Part shown: in pieces, positions 24,319 through 36,247 of the stretch
How the letters are laid out: each line of letters begins with the position of its first letter
Position numbering within the stretch: the stretch's first letter is position 1
Source: Pristionchus mayeri
Lineage: Eukaryota; Nematoda; Chromadorea; Rhabditida; Neodiplogasteridae
Length of the DNA stretch: 64,000 nt
Direction of reading: 5' to 3'
Assembly: GCA_036245805.1 (NCBI GenBank)
Contig: BTRK01000004.1
Span: 46,688,690 to 46,752,689 of the forward strand
Position numbers and translations under genes: made by a program
Notes under the pieces: generated by a model
The model's database searches: none
Told to the model about the DNA's origin: nothing
The model's input: the letters and a program-made list of their open reading frames with translations, nothing else

Positions 24319-26091
24319 CTAATTGAAGCGTGCTCGGAATTCCCATACATCTTCATGCATATTGTCTTTCCGACATTTCAAATCAACTTTACGACCAGTC
24401 CCGTCATCAATGCAAAAACCGTCCTCTGCGCCAGTATTTATTACCTGCAATCAATTTCTGTGCAATAGGCAAAGGCACACCCTGTTTTCAAGGCTGCGCT
24501 CGTGGAGAATACTACGCAGTCGCAGCCTCCTCTGAATGATATCTTCATCTCTAAGGGGCTAGAGTTATCTTGTTGGAATGAATTTCATCATTTTCATTAT
24601 GTTTCACATGCACTTCATAGACAATATATATAATGCACGTGAAACATATATGAAAATGATGTAGTTCATTCCAATAAGATTCCAACAAGAGAAGTCTATT
24701 AAGGGCGCGTTTGCCTCCATTCACCACAAGAGGAACAACGAGCCAATCCGCCGGAAAATCAGTGTCGATGCACAAAAGTTGAATTGAAAGCGTCGCAAAA
24801 TTTGGCAAATGTTCCAGGAATTTCTCGTTAGGGCACAGCATATTATTCTGAAATCGAGTGCAAATTTCAAGCTTGAATTTAATTCATGCTGATCATTCAT
24901 AGTTTGTCTTATTTAATTTGATCATCATTTCATTTCTTTGGGGTTGTAGTGTCGAGAAATGAGCGAAAATGTTTGGATATATTGTTCAGCGTATCAAATA
25001 AGTAGATTTGCTATTGTATATTTTAAATTACTTACATAATTGAAGCGGCCACCCATCGATAACCTCGGGAGAAGCATTTGCGAGTATTTTGGAAGTCATT
25101 GGTCACAATTTGGATCTCTTCATCAAATTGCACAATCACCGTCGATGCTCTAGCAGAAAGGAGTAGTTCAAGAAACCTATAAAGTAGAAAAATCGAAAAA
25201 AAAGGTTACATTATTCCAACCTTTCTCTTATGTTAGGTTGCACAGATAAGATGCACTGTCTGCCTTGCAAATTTGTTACCGATCCATTGCGAATGAAACG
25301 GTTAAAAAGCGTTAGCATGTTGTCATCAATACATATCTGAATTGGTCGTAGCATCGCATTTCTCTTTTAATCGTATTCTTACCCACTCGAACATGCACTG
25401 CGTAAACTCGAATCGCTCCGACACCGAAGATATGCGATACGCGATTGTTTTTGAAATGACCTCTTGTTGCGATGGGATGGCGTAAGTTTCCTGCGAATCA
25501 CACATGAAATAATATCGTAACGTCTCGCCGTAATTTACATTTTAACCCTAAACTACCACTTCCAAGCAACTAGTTTAATGCACTACCACAATTGCTTGAT
25601 GATATAATATCCATCGCATCTAGCAGAGTGTAATGACGTACGGGCTTCGATGTGACGTACGGGTTTCCATGTGATGTGCTGCCAACTATAAATAGAACAC
25701 TTCTTGATTTTGGAGACATTTCCATCCAGTAGGATCTGTGAAAATCGCGTTGAATGTTGAGAAAGACGTGTGTTGCGCTTTCCTGGAAAAATGGCAAAAC
25801 GATTTGATTCCTTATTTATGACAAATTCAGTATTTTAATTAAAATTTCAATTTAATTGTTGTGACCTGTGCGATAAATAGCGATGAACATTGTTCTTTCA
25901 CAGCTTTTGATCGACAAATAATCGATAATTCGCCCAGTTTCTTGCTAATCGCTCCAATTTCGTCGAGATCATCACTTTAAACGTGCTTGCATTTTCCATT
26001 AATGATTATCACAAACTGACTGATTTACTCTCGTTAAAACATCGATTACGCAATCATTTGGCAGTTCCGAGAAGTGATCCTCAAAGACGCG
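24319..26091 (-). pseudogene. F-box gene with a MITE inside a coding exon
   Basis: Minus-strand exons: 26091-26029 (F-box start, DHFSELPNDCVIDVLTR), 25974-25866 (DEIGAISKKLGELSIICR), 25782 to about 25568 (THVFLNIQRDFHRSYWME), 25490 to about 25385, about 25348-25226 (SVTNLQGRQCILSVQPN), about 25178-25057 (STVIVQFDEEIQIVTNDF), 24843-24447 (LPNFATLSIQLLCIDTDF, then the MITE, then LEMKISFRGGCDCVVFST) and about 24433-24319 (KVDLKCRKDNMHEDVWEF, ending at tandem stops). The start-codon exon upstream was not found. The 121-bp MITE at 24569-24689 shifts the frame: reading through it gives a stop within a few codons, whereas the original frame resumes on the far side. Unless the MITE is spliced out, the product is truncated. 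Confidence 0.7.
24569..24689. mobile_element. MITE in F-box coding exon
   Basis: Hairpin with ends CTTGTTGGAAT and ATTCCAACAAG. The centre resembles family A (GTTTCACATG paired with CACGTGAAAC, and ATGAAAATGAT). The flanks AGAGTTAT and AGAAGTCT agree at only 5 of 8 positions, so the target duplication is weak. Length 121 bp is not a multiple of three. Confidence 0.75.
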
Positions 26092-26562
26092 CTATGAGTA
26101 TCTGCTGTGAACCAATGAAAAAATACTCGAAAGCGGCACTGCAATCTCATTTCCTTCGTTTTCTCGCCATCTTCGCCTCTTCGACTCCCTCGCTTACGCC
26201 TAGTCTCCATCTGATAAGAAATAATGGCTATGCAACAAATGAACAACGATTAAAGCCCGATGCAATCGCGTGCAAATGCAATAATTACATTCCAAGAATA
26301 CATATAATTTTGCTGTGAATGGAAATTTATAAGAAGAATTCAAAGAAACACAACTATAAACACAACTATCTACAATGTTTCAGCTTCAAAAGAATCAGCC
26401 AAAATGGATGATATGATGGCCGTCTGGCAACTCGCGTGGCGCGTTGCGGCTTTTATTTCGTCGGAGCAGGTAGTCGTCCAATCATCTCGCTTATTTTATT
26501 GATTCTTATTCTATTCGCATCATTTTCTCGAGTGGTGAGAGATTACCGAAATTAATAGAAAA

Positions 26563-26806
26563 CTTCATGAAATATTCACAGAAAATTCAGCGCGAAATTC
26601 TGACCAGCAAAACTGTTTCAAAAGTTCCCCAATGTCTTTTTTTAAAAATTTGATGTTGTGGGAAAATTTTCAGTTCAAAAACGCACAAAAATGCATATTC
26701 TGGCCTCTGAAAAAAATATCCAAAAAAAACATTGGGAACTTTTGAAAGTGATTCCATGGTCAGAATTTCGCGCTGAATTGTCTGTAAATATTTCATGAAT
26801 TTTGGA
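26563..26806. mobile_element. Small foldback element, 0.24 kb
   Basis: Inverted repeat with TTCATGAAATATT and TCAGCGCGAAATTCTGACC on the left and their complements on the right (GGTCAGAATTTCGCGCTGAA; AATATTTCATGAA). No coding potential. Confidence 0.75.
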
Positions 26807-27279
26807 ATATGTGAGTTCCGGTCGGTTCTATGTATTATAAGTTATTCATATTTCCCTGTACTCGATGATGACCAATTGATGATGCCATACCGGACGATTA
26901 TCAACAACTACCTCTTCGACGGATTTCCATTCCTCGAAGCGCACTACAAGACAGTTCCATTGAAATAAATAATGTAAAAGTATGAATAGAATTCCGCAGT
27001 AGTCCGCTTCGCTCGGTATACCCTTTTCCTACCTGTTCACCTAGTGTTGTATAAAAAAGTGTTGCAGTGTTGTATAATTAGTGTTGTATAAATTGTATTC
27101 AAATATCTTAGTTCATTATTAAAGGCGACGGATATTTCAGATTTACATACAATAATTTTCAGTTCTTCCGTATCACAAACTGCAGAAGAAGGAAAGACCC
27201 GATGCGTCTTTTTGAGTGTTGACGGATCGACAATTGTGTTTTCACCGACATTGTTTGATAACTCTTTGATGTAGTTCGA

Positions 27280-29500
27280 ATCGTGTATTACCGAAGGTCG
27301 AAGACCAAAGGCGTATAGTCGTGAATGCATATCAACAAGCTATTGAAGCATCCACTACGATTTTGAGCACGTTTAGCCGCGATCGTATAGTCGTGACGAA
27401 ACGTAAAATAACGTACTAACGTGTAAGCAAGCGTTTTTTTCCAGTCCAGGATTCAATAACATGCCACGCCTATCTCTCTTATCACGCGCTCTCTCCCTCT
27501 CATTTCTTTACAGGCACTCTCCCTTCATGCATCCAGTGTCGTCACTGCGTGAGAAGACCCCATGAGAAGAGCCTTGATTTCCCTCAGTCCCTTTTTATCG
27601 TACGTGATATATCACTTTACGCATTCGTTTCATCGTTATTATATTTCTGTCGCAATGTATGGTTGCCGAATTTCATTCGTACTAATCCAATTTCATCTCG
27701 CATTCTCTCGTTTTTTTCCTTCAATTTAGCCAGCATTTTCTCTTCATACTTTCTTCTTCCTAACCGTATCTAGCGCTCTGGAAGTTGCCCTTACGCTTAC
27801 TTTGTCTAGCAGTGTATCATAGCTATAGAGTATTCACCACTATTTCTTAGCAAACAATATTACTATTTCAGATTCTTACATAATCTCGCCAACTTCCTAA
27901 ATGAGAATTTTTAGCAACTAACATTATGCAACTTAAGTAAGTAAAGCATGCGCTGAATTGTCTTGATCTCAAATCATTTCCAGGTTGTTCCTCCTTCATC
28001 CAACAAAGGTTTATTCTCAACATGGATCGAGTCTGGCGTTTCGTAATTAGCTTCATCTACCTTTCGGAATAATAGGTAAGAAATAGTGTTTTGCCGTGGA
28101 TTCTCTCATTCAAATGGAATGAAAGCAAAAAGATCATGCATTATTTGTACGCTCCTAAATCCGGTCTCAGCCAGTCACCGAAATCGGAAAGGAGGAGAGG
28201 AAGGATAACAAAATTAAGAATCGGACGCTATCAAGGTTTGCGAGATTGAAGAGATTACCCTCTCACTTTATTGAGTTCCGGAATTGGGCGTAATTGGGCA
28301 TCTTTTGAATCATTTTCAGATTAGTTTCATGTGCTCTATATATGTATACTATATATATTTTATATGAAACATATCCGCAAATCATTCAAAAGATGCCCAA
28401 TTACGACCAAATTGCGGAACCCTACTCTAATATCAATGACGGATGCATTTTGCAGAAGGATAATGCATCAGAATTTCGTTGAAGAAGAGATTATTTGCTC
28501 AACAAATATATTTCTATTTTTTGTTAACGAATAAATTGTTATCATTTTGTCTCTAAAGAACGCAGTGTACTCTAGAAATCACAGTGCATACATGTTTTCA
28601 GATGTACTACATTTGCTCCCCCAAGTTGAGCCATTCTACGGATTTGGGTAATACATGTTCAAATCGTAAATTTCTCAGTTGCAAAACAGCTGGGTCGAAC
28701 TAATAGCTACACACATCTACTTGATCACGTAGTTCCGAAGATCAAAGAGCGAATTCGTAAAGTCGTGACGCATTTCTCGTGATATCTTGTCGAGAAGAGT
28801 ATTGAAGCATCCTAATTACATCCTAAGCACGCCGAACCACAGTCGTATAGTGGTGACGCAATCTCAAATCTCGTACTAAAATGCAATCAAGCGAGGACTT
28901 GCATCAATAACATTCAACCCCTCCATAACTCTTTTCCCTCTTTTCATTAGTATTTTCTCTCTTGCTATTTCTTTCTCTTCTACCCTCTCATTCATACCTC
29001 AAGAGAAGCCACAGTGCGAGAATGCCCCTTGTTTCACTCAGCCTTACTCATATATATCATATACAACAAGTATTTCCTATTTTTTCCTACTCAGCTTCCG
29101 TTCGTAGATCTTACTTCCGAACACTCGAGTTGTCGGTCTTTTTAATCACGTTTCATTGTGTCCTGCCTAACATTATTGAAATTATCTTTGTCTAGCTGAA
29201 ACTAATTTTAATGACTCCGCGTATACTATTTCCTTGCAGATGTTTACATAATCTCACCACATATCTCAAAAAGTGAATGATGCATTCCAATATGAAGCTA
29301 CAAACATAACTTGTTTATTCAGAAAGTGAGATTTTTTTGCATGTATTTTCCTGGTGTTCCCAGTTAAAGTGTGCTGCAACTAAAATCATTTGTAGGTTGT
29401 GACTCTCATCACAGAGACAGTTATGAGCACATGGGTAGCCTATGGCGACTCGCGACTCGCTACTCTCGTCGAAGCATTCTTACCGTAGTAATAGGTAAGG
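27280..29500 (+). repeat. Diverged tandem duplication, about 1.45 kb apart, of unrecognised sequence
   Basis: Segments near 27280-28085 and 28733-29500 align in the same order: AGGTCGAAGACCAAAG-type start, TTGAAGCATCC, GTATAGT(C/G)GTGACG, a CT-rich stretch, TTACATAATCTC, and an end near AATAATAGGTAAG or GTAATAGGTAAGG that looks like a splice donor. The short frames before the donor (MDRVWRFVIS and MGSLWRLATRYSRRS) resemble each other and a third one at 26404 (MAVWQLAWRVAAF). They may be first exons of a small plus-strand family, but I could not extend them. Confidence 0.5.
28271..28424. mobile_element. MITE family A copy
   Basis: Hairpin with TTCCGGAATTGGGCGTAATT on the left and GCGGAACCCTA on the right. 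Central block around ATATATGTATACTATATATA. The target duplication is not clear. It lies between the two halves of the diverged tandem duplication. Confidence 0.8.
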
Positions 29501-30427
29501 AATAGACAGACGATACAACGCTATCTTCATTCAGCATGCTCTCTCGAGCGACAGAGTGAGCATATAGTTTATAGAACGAAAAGTTGCACAGATTTTCGAA
29601 CACTAGTGCGCATACGGATTAGGTATGGCTTCCCACGAAATAGCTCCCTTCATTCTGCGTGTTCAACACTTTCAAAATAATGCCGTTTCTTGCTTAGTTA
29701 ATGGGAGCATCTCATGAAATCTCACATTTTCGGACCTCAGGAGCCTCTCACAACAGTTCTCTAGATGATGTTATCCATTTTCCATGAACAACCTTTGGAA
29801 AGGTAAAACTTCAGATATGAGGGGGTTGCAGAACTGGGCAAGGAAGAGAAGAAGGATAACGACGGAGTACCTGAGGTAGGCAAGGATCTCTCGGGTCAAA
29901 AACTGAGCAGAAATCTTCTGAAGGAAGAGGTGAAGGAAAGCGGACTTAATACGACCTTAAAGATGGACTTATAACAAGAAAGCTCACCAATCAGCCTTAA
30001 TCTAGCTTTGCAAACAATATATCTTCAAAGTAGTATTTATCGAGAACATACTTATCTGATATACCGCTTGTTTTTTCACAAAAGACAGAGTTCATATAAA
30101 AACTACATCACGTTATTCATTAGTGCACAAATTGCAGAAAGACTACACGACTGCCGAAATAATGCATCAAAATTTCGTAAAACTTGACAATATCTGATAA
30201 ACGATTAAAGAACAATATCATTTTCATTTTCGCCATTTTGAAATGTTCAACTTTCGAATAAATTTATTGTAATGTTCTCGAATTGTGAACGACACACTAG
30301 CAGTGGACTTATTCCGGTGGAATGACGTACAATATCCGGGCTATCATTTAAATATCGTTGAATTTTCCTCATTTCTTGCTCGATTCAATTATTTTTCAAA
30401 CTGCAATTGTAGTGCGCCCATCCCAAA

Positions 30428-31498
30428 TTAAAATTTGCAAGATTTAGCAGGAAAGTGGGCTGATAATGCATGCATTCGTTGCCATTCTTCGTTAGAGATA
30501 CTCCACCCAAAGTTGGCGATTTGACGTTTGCCTTCGTGCCTCAAGTTTCCCATGAACAGTGCCCTACACTCGATGATCTCAATGCAAGTGAAGAAGGAAA
30601 ATGACGGATTATGATCAAATGAATGCTCCGCGATCAGACTCACCGGGTTAGCATTACTCTTCGTGAAAAGTGTGAGACAATTAATATATTCAACTATATT
30701 CAGAAGTGAAAGATCTAATGTCATAGTACAATTGTATCGTATTCTATGTTTATCTGTTTCATTCACCAATCCGATAAATGTTAAAAATGGTAATCATGCA
30801 TTAAACGAGTAAATGAACAATTCAATAATGGATAACAGGAAAGGATCGAATTTAGTGTCGAACAAATTCATCTATGACCAGACCCGCATTGACATTTCCC
30901 ATCAGATGTCCGTATTTGTTGCATATGCTATTATCGATAGTTAAGTAACATATTTGCGAACATCGATTGAGCATATTCGAAATGACATTCAAGCCATGTT
31001 TTTCATTCATCTGAAATTATTGACTGTAGCTATTTTTCCCCGATTTTTTATCAGTGACAAACCATATTCCAATAGCCGCCCCTTAGTTGAGGCCAATTGT
31101 CAACGCCGAAATATCGTGCATGTTGCGTTGAAACAAGAATTTCCACACGCAATTGGGAAACCAAATCAACTACTTTAATCGATCTGATTTCAGGCAGTCC
31201 CTTCCTCTGTCTAAAAATGTCGACAGCGAGTGCATTCCATTGTGGGGATATCTGTAAACAAACTACGTTTACGATAATGATGTGCACTTTCCCGGAGGTT
31301 GTTCCGGCAGTAAATAATGAATTTAAGACTAATTAATTCAAACAAATTCGTAGAAATTCACGGAATCTCGTGCGACTTGAGCGACTTTGTTTCACCTTTA
31401 AATTTTAAGGATCTCACCAGACGCCAGTCGTCGATTGATTCCAGGTCATCCTTGACGATTATCCTGATGACGTCAGTGGGAAGAGAAGCGAGGTCCAT
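30428..31498 (-). CDS. F-box family gene, array copy 1
   Basis: Exon 1 at 31498-31418 encodes a 27-residue F-box start (MDLASLPTDVIRIIVKDD, ending DDWRL). Exon 2 is 31251-31063 (ISPQWNALAVDIFRQRKG to GGYWNM), in frame after a TTACAG acceptor. Exon 3 begins at 31010 (NVISNMLNRCSQICYLTIDN, MGNVNAGLVIDEF). It then meets a TAA where paralogues continue, so either a nearby donor is used or the frame is broken. Later exons near 30740-30655 (LLNIVEYINCLTLFTK) and 30610-30428 (ECRALFMGNLRHEGKRQ, stop at 30428) are open; the last differs from the terminal exon of the other copies. Presumed SCF adaptor with unknown substrate. Best preserved of the array at its 5' end. Confidence 0.7.
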
Positions 31499-31739
31499 CT
31501 AAACGAAGGGTTTGCGCGTGCGATCGAATGAAGATGACTGACAGCCTCGTTTGGTGGATTTTCGAATATCGCGTGATGGCTAGCAATTTCGAATATTGCG
31601 AACGAAACATTAGCGAATGCATAGGGCAAGAGCATGGGAGTCTTCACAACCTATGATGCCTACACGAAGGACGAGAGAGAGAGGGACAGCGAGAAAGAGG
31701 AGAAGAGACAGAAAGTGTAATTTGAAAATAGATAAAACT

Positions 31740-31890
31740 GAAATCGATTTGTCCAGGCAGAATTCAGACGCACATGGACACGTAGCAAAATATGGGAATA
31801 GCTCCGGAAAAAGGGGCGATAGATCATTCTCTGGCAACTGATATTGACTCAGCTTTGGCCCTTTCACCATCAGAGGGAGAATGTAGATGG
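31740..31890 (+). repeat. Dispersed repeat, second copy of 12288-12600
   Basis: It shares ACTGATATTGACTCAGCTTT and flanking blocks with the copy near 12540. It lies just upstream of F-box copy 1, next to a purine-rich GAGAGAGAGGGACAGCGAGA tract at about 31675. Confidence 0.65.
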
Positions 31891-32348
31891 CAGATATGGA
31901 ATGAGAGCGGTGCCGGAACTGAGGGGAGAGGAGGGGAGGAGGCTACAGTCATCACCCCTCAGGAAAACTGTTTTAAATGCAGCTTTCGCTGATCCGTGTT
32001 CCCCGACTCTCCGCGCCCCTTTCGTCAAGGGGGAGCAACTCTACGGTTCTGAAGATAATGAAAGACACAGAAAAAATAGCATTAATTGTAACAATCATCA
32101 GATTTTTCGCGCCTTTGGCGTGCCGGTGGAGGTACGGAATCTCTGAGATTGGAATTGCGGGAGAACTCTGATGATTACGTGCCAAGTCGGGGGTGGGGCG
32201 AATGGGCGGGAATTGAATTTTTATCACATTCTATCAAAAACGATTGTTCCGTAAATATTTCGCAGTGCTTTTCCCAACATTGGCACTAGTCATTGAAGGT
32301 AATTTGAAATTAATTTATTGTACTTTGTCGAAATTGCGCTTCATACAT

Positions 32349-35300
32349 TCACTCGATGCGCTTGATAGTCGCTTGAATTGATGAGCAAAGGAAGCTCTTA
32401 GAAAAATTGGTGAAACTGCCGATGATACTCTTCCCGATTGCCGTAATTATATCAATGTTTATGTTATTGCTTTGATCTTGCCGACAAAACAATTGAATTG
32501 AAGACACATGAAGTAATCCTTGCGTGAGCAGCAATTGAAGACCTGAATTAAACAGGACTGAATTCCGGAATTGGCCGTAATTGGGCACATTTTGGACCAT
32601 TTCCGCGTATGTTTTATGTTCCCTATATAGTTCGCATATATATGAGAGGAATCGCGAGAAAATCACCCATTTGATGGGGGTCCGCGGCGGTAGAACAAAA
32701 CGTCGTCGTATCCTAATGTAAGCTTGGCGCAAGGTATTTCAAATGATGATCTTTCAAACTGCGTTGTCTTGATAACTGTCGTCATCTTCGAGATTCAGAA
32801 GGCCAAAATTGGGACACTCACTTTTTAGTGGTCAAATCGAGCTCACTTAAATGGTCATAAGTTCGCTTAAAATGAAGATAGAAGGTCGTTCTGTTTTCAG
32901 AAAGAAAGCTGAGAAGATTCTCTACAACTTTTATGTTGATCATTTCATTCCATGTGTATGTCCCAGTGCGGGGTGGTCGGGTCAACCAAAAATGATCGAA
33001 TTCTGGAAAACGGAAAAACCCCCCTGAATAATTATGTGCGATTTGTAGACACTATATGTGACTAACTTGGCGCCAAAAATTATCCAAATCAAAAGGGGTA
33101 TAAAAAAACGGCGTGAATTTTCGTCGGGCAATGTCGGAATGAGTCCCAGACCAAAGAACCCACTAAGCTCCAGCTGACAGCTATTAGCCTCAAATCGGTC
33201 CAAAATCACCCAAAACAACATTTAGAATAGTTTGCGGACTCAATATAGTAGTCCCATTGGGTAAAAAATACGATCGGACCTATAATTTGAAAATCAATTT
33301 TCAGACCCTTCTCAACTTCAGCACTTGGCCCACATGCGTTAAAGCACTTTCAAATAACGTAGGAATGTCCCTCTAAACTATTCAAAGAAAGGTCTCACCA
33401 ATAAATACGGTATTTCATCTGAGGAAACCAAGAAAGAGAGCAAAACGGTACTTCAGGTTAACATAATGTTAGCGGCCCAGCACATAGCTAAAAATGTAGA
33501 GCACGATGAGCTGAACATTTCATATGTTGAAAGTTAGTCTCTATCTTTTCATTGAAGTGCGCTACGGAGCCTAGAAGTTGGCCAAAACCGAAGGGAGACG
33601 CGTGCGGGAGAGCGCTAAATACAGGGGAGAGAGAGGGAGATCAGAGGGGCGAGAGCGGCAGACGGTTAGAGCGCGCGCTCTTGGGGGATTCTAGCCCGTT
33701 TCTAGGCATCTTCTAAGCTCCGTATCGCACTTCAATGGAAAGACAGAGACTAACTTTCAACATATGAAATGTTCAGCTCATCGTGCTCTACACATTATAT
33801 TAACGTGAAGTACCGTTTTGTTCTTTTTCTTGGTTCCCTCAGATGAAATACCGTAGTTATTGGTGTGACCTTTCTTTGAATAGTTTAGAGGGACATTCCT
33901 ACGTTATTTGAAAGTGCTTTAACGCATGTGGGCCAAGCGCTGAAGTTGAGAAGGGTCTGAAAATTGATTATCAAATTATAGGTCCGATCGTATTTTTTAC
34001 CCAATGGGAGTACTGTATTGAGTCCGCAAACTATTCTAAATGTTGTTTTGGGTGATTTTGGACCGATTTGAGGCTAATAGCTGTCAGTTGGAGCTTAGTG
34101 GGTTCTTTGGTCTGGGACTCATTCCGACATGGCCCGACGAAAAGTCACGCCGTTTTTTTATACCCCTTTTGATTTGGATAATTTTTGGCGCCAAATTAGT
34201 CACATATAGTGTCTACAAATCGCACATAATTATTCAGGGGGGTTTTTCTGTTTTCCAGAATTCGATCATTTTTGGTTGACCCGACCACCCCGCACTGGGA
34301 CATACACATGGAATGAAATGATCAACATAAAAGTTGTAGAGAATCTTCTCAGCTTTCTTTCTGAAAACAGAACGACCTTCTATCTTCATTTTAAGCGAAC
34401 TTATGACCATTTAAGTGAGCTCGATTTGACCACTAAAAAGTGAGTGTCCCAATTTTGGCCTTCTGAATCTCGAAGATGACGAGAGTTATCAAAATTCTGA
34501 CAACGCAGTTTGAAAGAGCATCATTTGAAATACCTTTCACCCAGCTTACATCAGGAAAGGATGATTTTGATTCTACCGCCGCGAAGAAGGTGATTCTCTC
34601 GCGATGTCTCTCATATACCGCACATGAAACATACCTGAAAATAGACCAAAATTCGCCCAATTACGCCCAAGTCCGGAACCCTAGAGCTCGGTATTTCAAT
34701 GAAAACACCATTTCATAGTTGGATAGGCTTCAATTACAGAATTATATGAAAACATGAATTCTTACCGTGTTTATTTGAAGTCCATTCAAATTCACCAGAA
34801 AATTGAAGGATGAGATTGTGGACTGAATGAGCTTGGAAGATGTTGAGAATTGAATTCATTAACAATTTCTCCGATTAGAATTTATTTTTGAAATTAATTC
34901 ACTTACACATTTCCCGTGCTAAGTGTTAGTATGTGATTTATCGTTAGTTCGTCTATGATTAGACCAGCATTAACATTTCTCATCATGCCTCCGTATTCGT
35001 GTATGGTGTTATCAATAATCAATGTTTCAATTCGCGAACATCTATTAAAAATATGCATTATGCGATACATAGAATGATCTCTATCCTCCTGAAATTCGTA
35101 AATGTTTAGTTGGCATTTTCGATAACCAAACCGTTTTGAAAAATCCATCACTTCGTTGAAACCAATTGGCCATTCCGAAGTATGGTGCAAGTAGTGGATA
35201 AATTACAATTCTTACAACCCAATGAGAATACACATCGAGTAAACTAATCAATTTTATTTTAGGCAGTCTCTTCCTTCGGATTAATTGCTCATTCGCTAGT

Positions 35301-35572
35301 GCATTCCATTGTGGGGAAATCTGTAAAAAAATAATGTAGAAATCATTTCAACTTTGTTTGTTCAAGAGGTTGTAACATTAAACATATACATTAATAGCGT
35401 TTCCGTTTCCAGAAATCAAATCAATTCCTAAGAATACACAAAATCTGCAGTGCCTAAATAATTTATAATTGTCCAGTCAAAATCAACTCACTAGACGCCA
35501 ATCGTCCACTGACTCAATGTCATCCTTGACGATGATTCTGATGACGTCCGAGGGAAGAATGCCGAGGTCCAT
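32349..35572 (-). CDS. F-box family gene, array copy 2, with long nested insertion in the last intron
   Basis: Exon 1 35572-35492 (MDLGILPSDVIRIIVKDD to WRL), exon 2 from 35320 (ISPQWNALANEQLIRRKR, ending near FFKT), exon 3 35088-34907 (RDHSMYRIMHIFNRCSRIE, then NVNAGLIIDELTINHILTL), exon 4 near 34875-34765 (VHNLILQFSGEFEWTSNKH) and exon 5 32542-32349 (LQLLLTQGLLHVSSIQLF to IKRIE-stop). The exon 4 donor (one base left over) and exon 5 acceptor phases agree. The final intron is enlarged by a family A MITE that itself holds the 2-kb foldback FB4. I see no internal stop, so this copy may still encode protein if the 2.2-kb intron is spliced. Confidence 0.72.
32569..34683. mobile_element. MITE family A copy split by FB4
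   Basis: The left part (32569-32642) starts TGAATTCCGGAATTGG and reaches GCATATATA. The right part (34614-34683) resumes TATACCGCACATGAAAC and ends CCGGAACCCTA. Joined, they match the other family A copies. No clear flanking duplication remains. Confidence 0.8.
32643..34613. mobile_element. Foldback element FB4 (2.0 kb), nested in a MITE
   Basis: Inverted arms of about 850-950 bp with termini TGAGAGGAATCGCGAG and complement-like CTCGCGATGTCTCTCA. TATA lies on both sides (32639-32642, 34614-34617), consistent with a 4-bp target duplication. The same 79-residue frame (starting MLFWVILDRFEANSC) appears in both arms at 33221-32982 and 34040-34279; it has no recognisable domain. The spacer near 33600-33720 is GA-rich. 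Confidence 0.88.
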
Positions 35573-36247
35573 CTATATGAAGAGTGTGAGAAGCGAATGG
35601 AGATGAATAACAGTGAGAGATTGAGAGTCGTTGGGCGGATTTTCGAATAAAGCGCGATCACAAACAGTTTCGAATATTGGCGGGAGCAGTTGTCGAGTTT
35701 CCAACGGAGGTGAGAATGGGGGTCGTACAAATGCTACATTGCAGCGTTACTATTCACTGTTGTACTGTATGGCTCTTCCTTCATAAGAGCGGAATGAACA
35801 CGATTTGTTGAAAATGAATCGATCGAGTAACATCCTAGAATTTCAGACAGGATTACCAACTCGGGTTGGGCTCTCGACGGGTTTCGATAAGTATAGTGAT
35901 GTCATGGCACGCAACTTGCATGTTATGGTGTGTGGTTTGTCTTTGTACGGACCGAATGTGTCATATATGTGCATGATTGGATCAACACTGAGTGACATCT
36001 ACTCACATTTCAACTTCTATAATGAGAAAACCGACAACGACTGTAACGAAATGCCAGTGCAAACAACACCGAGATATCCAACGAAATCAAGATGGCGTGT
36101 CAATATAGTCTCTGCTAGACAGCTCCCAATATTTCTTCTTTCATCAATCACCTTGACGGGTTTGACAACATGTTATCTCAATAGTGTTTGAACTGGTATA
36201 CAATGAATTTAATTATATTTGAATAGTCGAAATTGTACATCAATCAA

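Noticed and set aside
32982..34279. A 79-residue protein encoded twice (33221-32982 and 34040-34279)
   Set aside because: The two copies are simply the two arms of foldback FB4. No start context, domain or codon-pattern support for a real gene.
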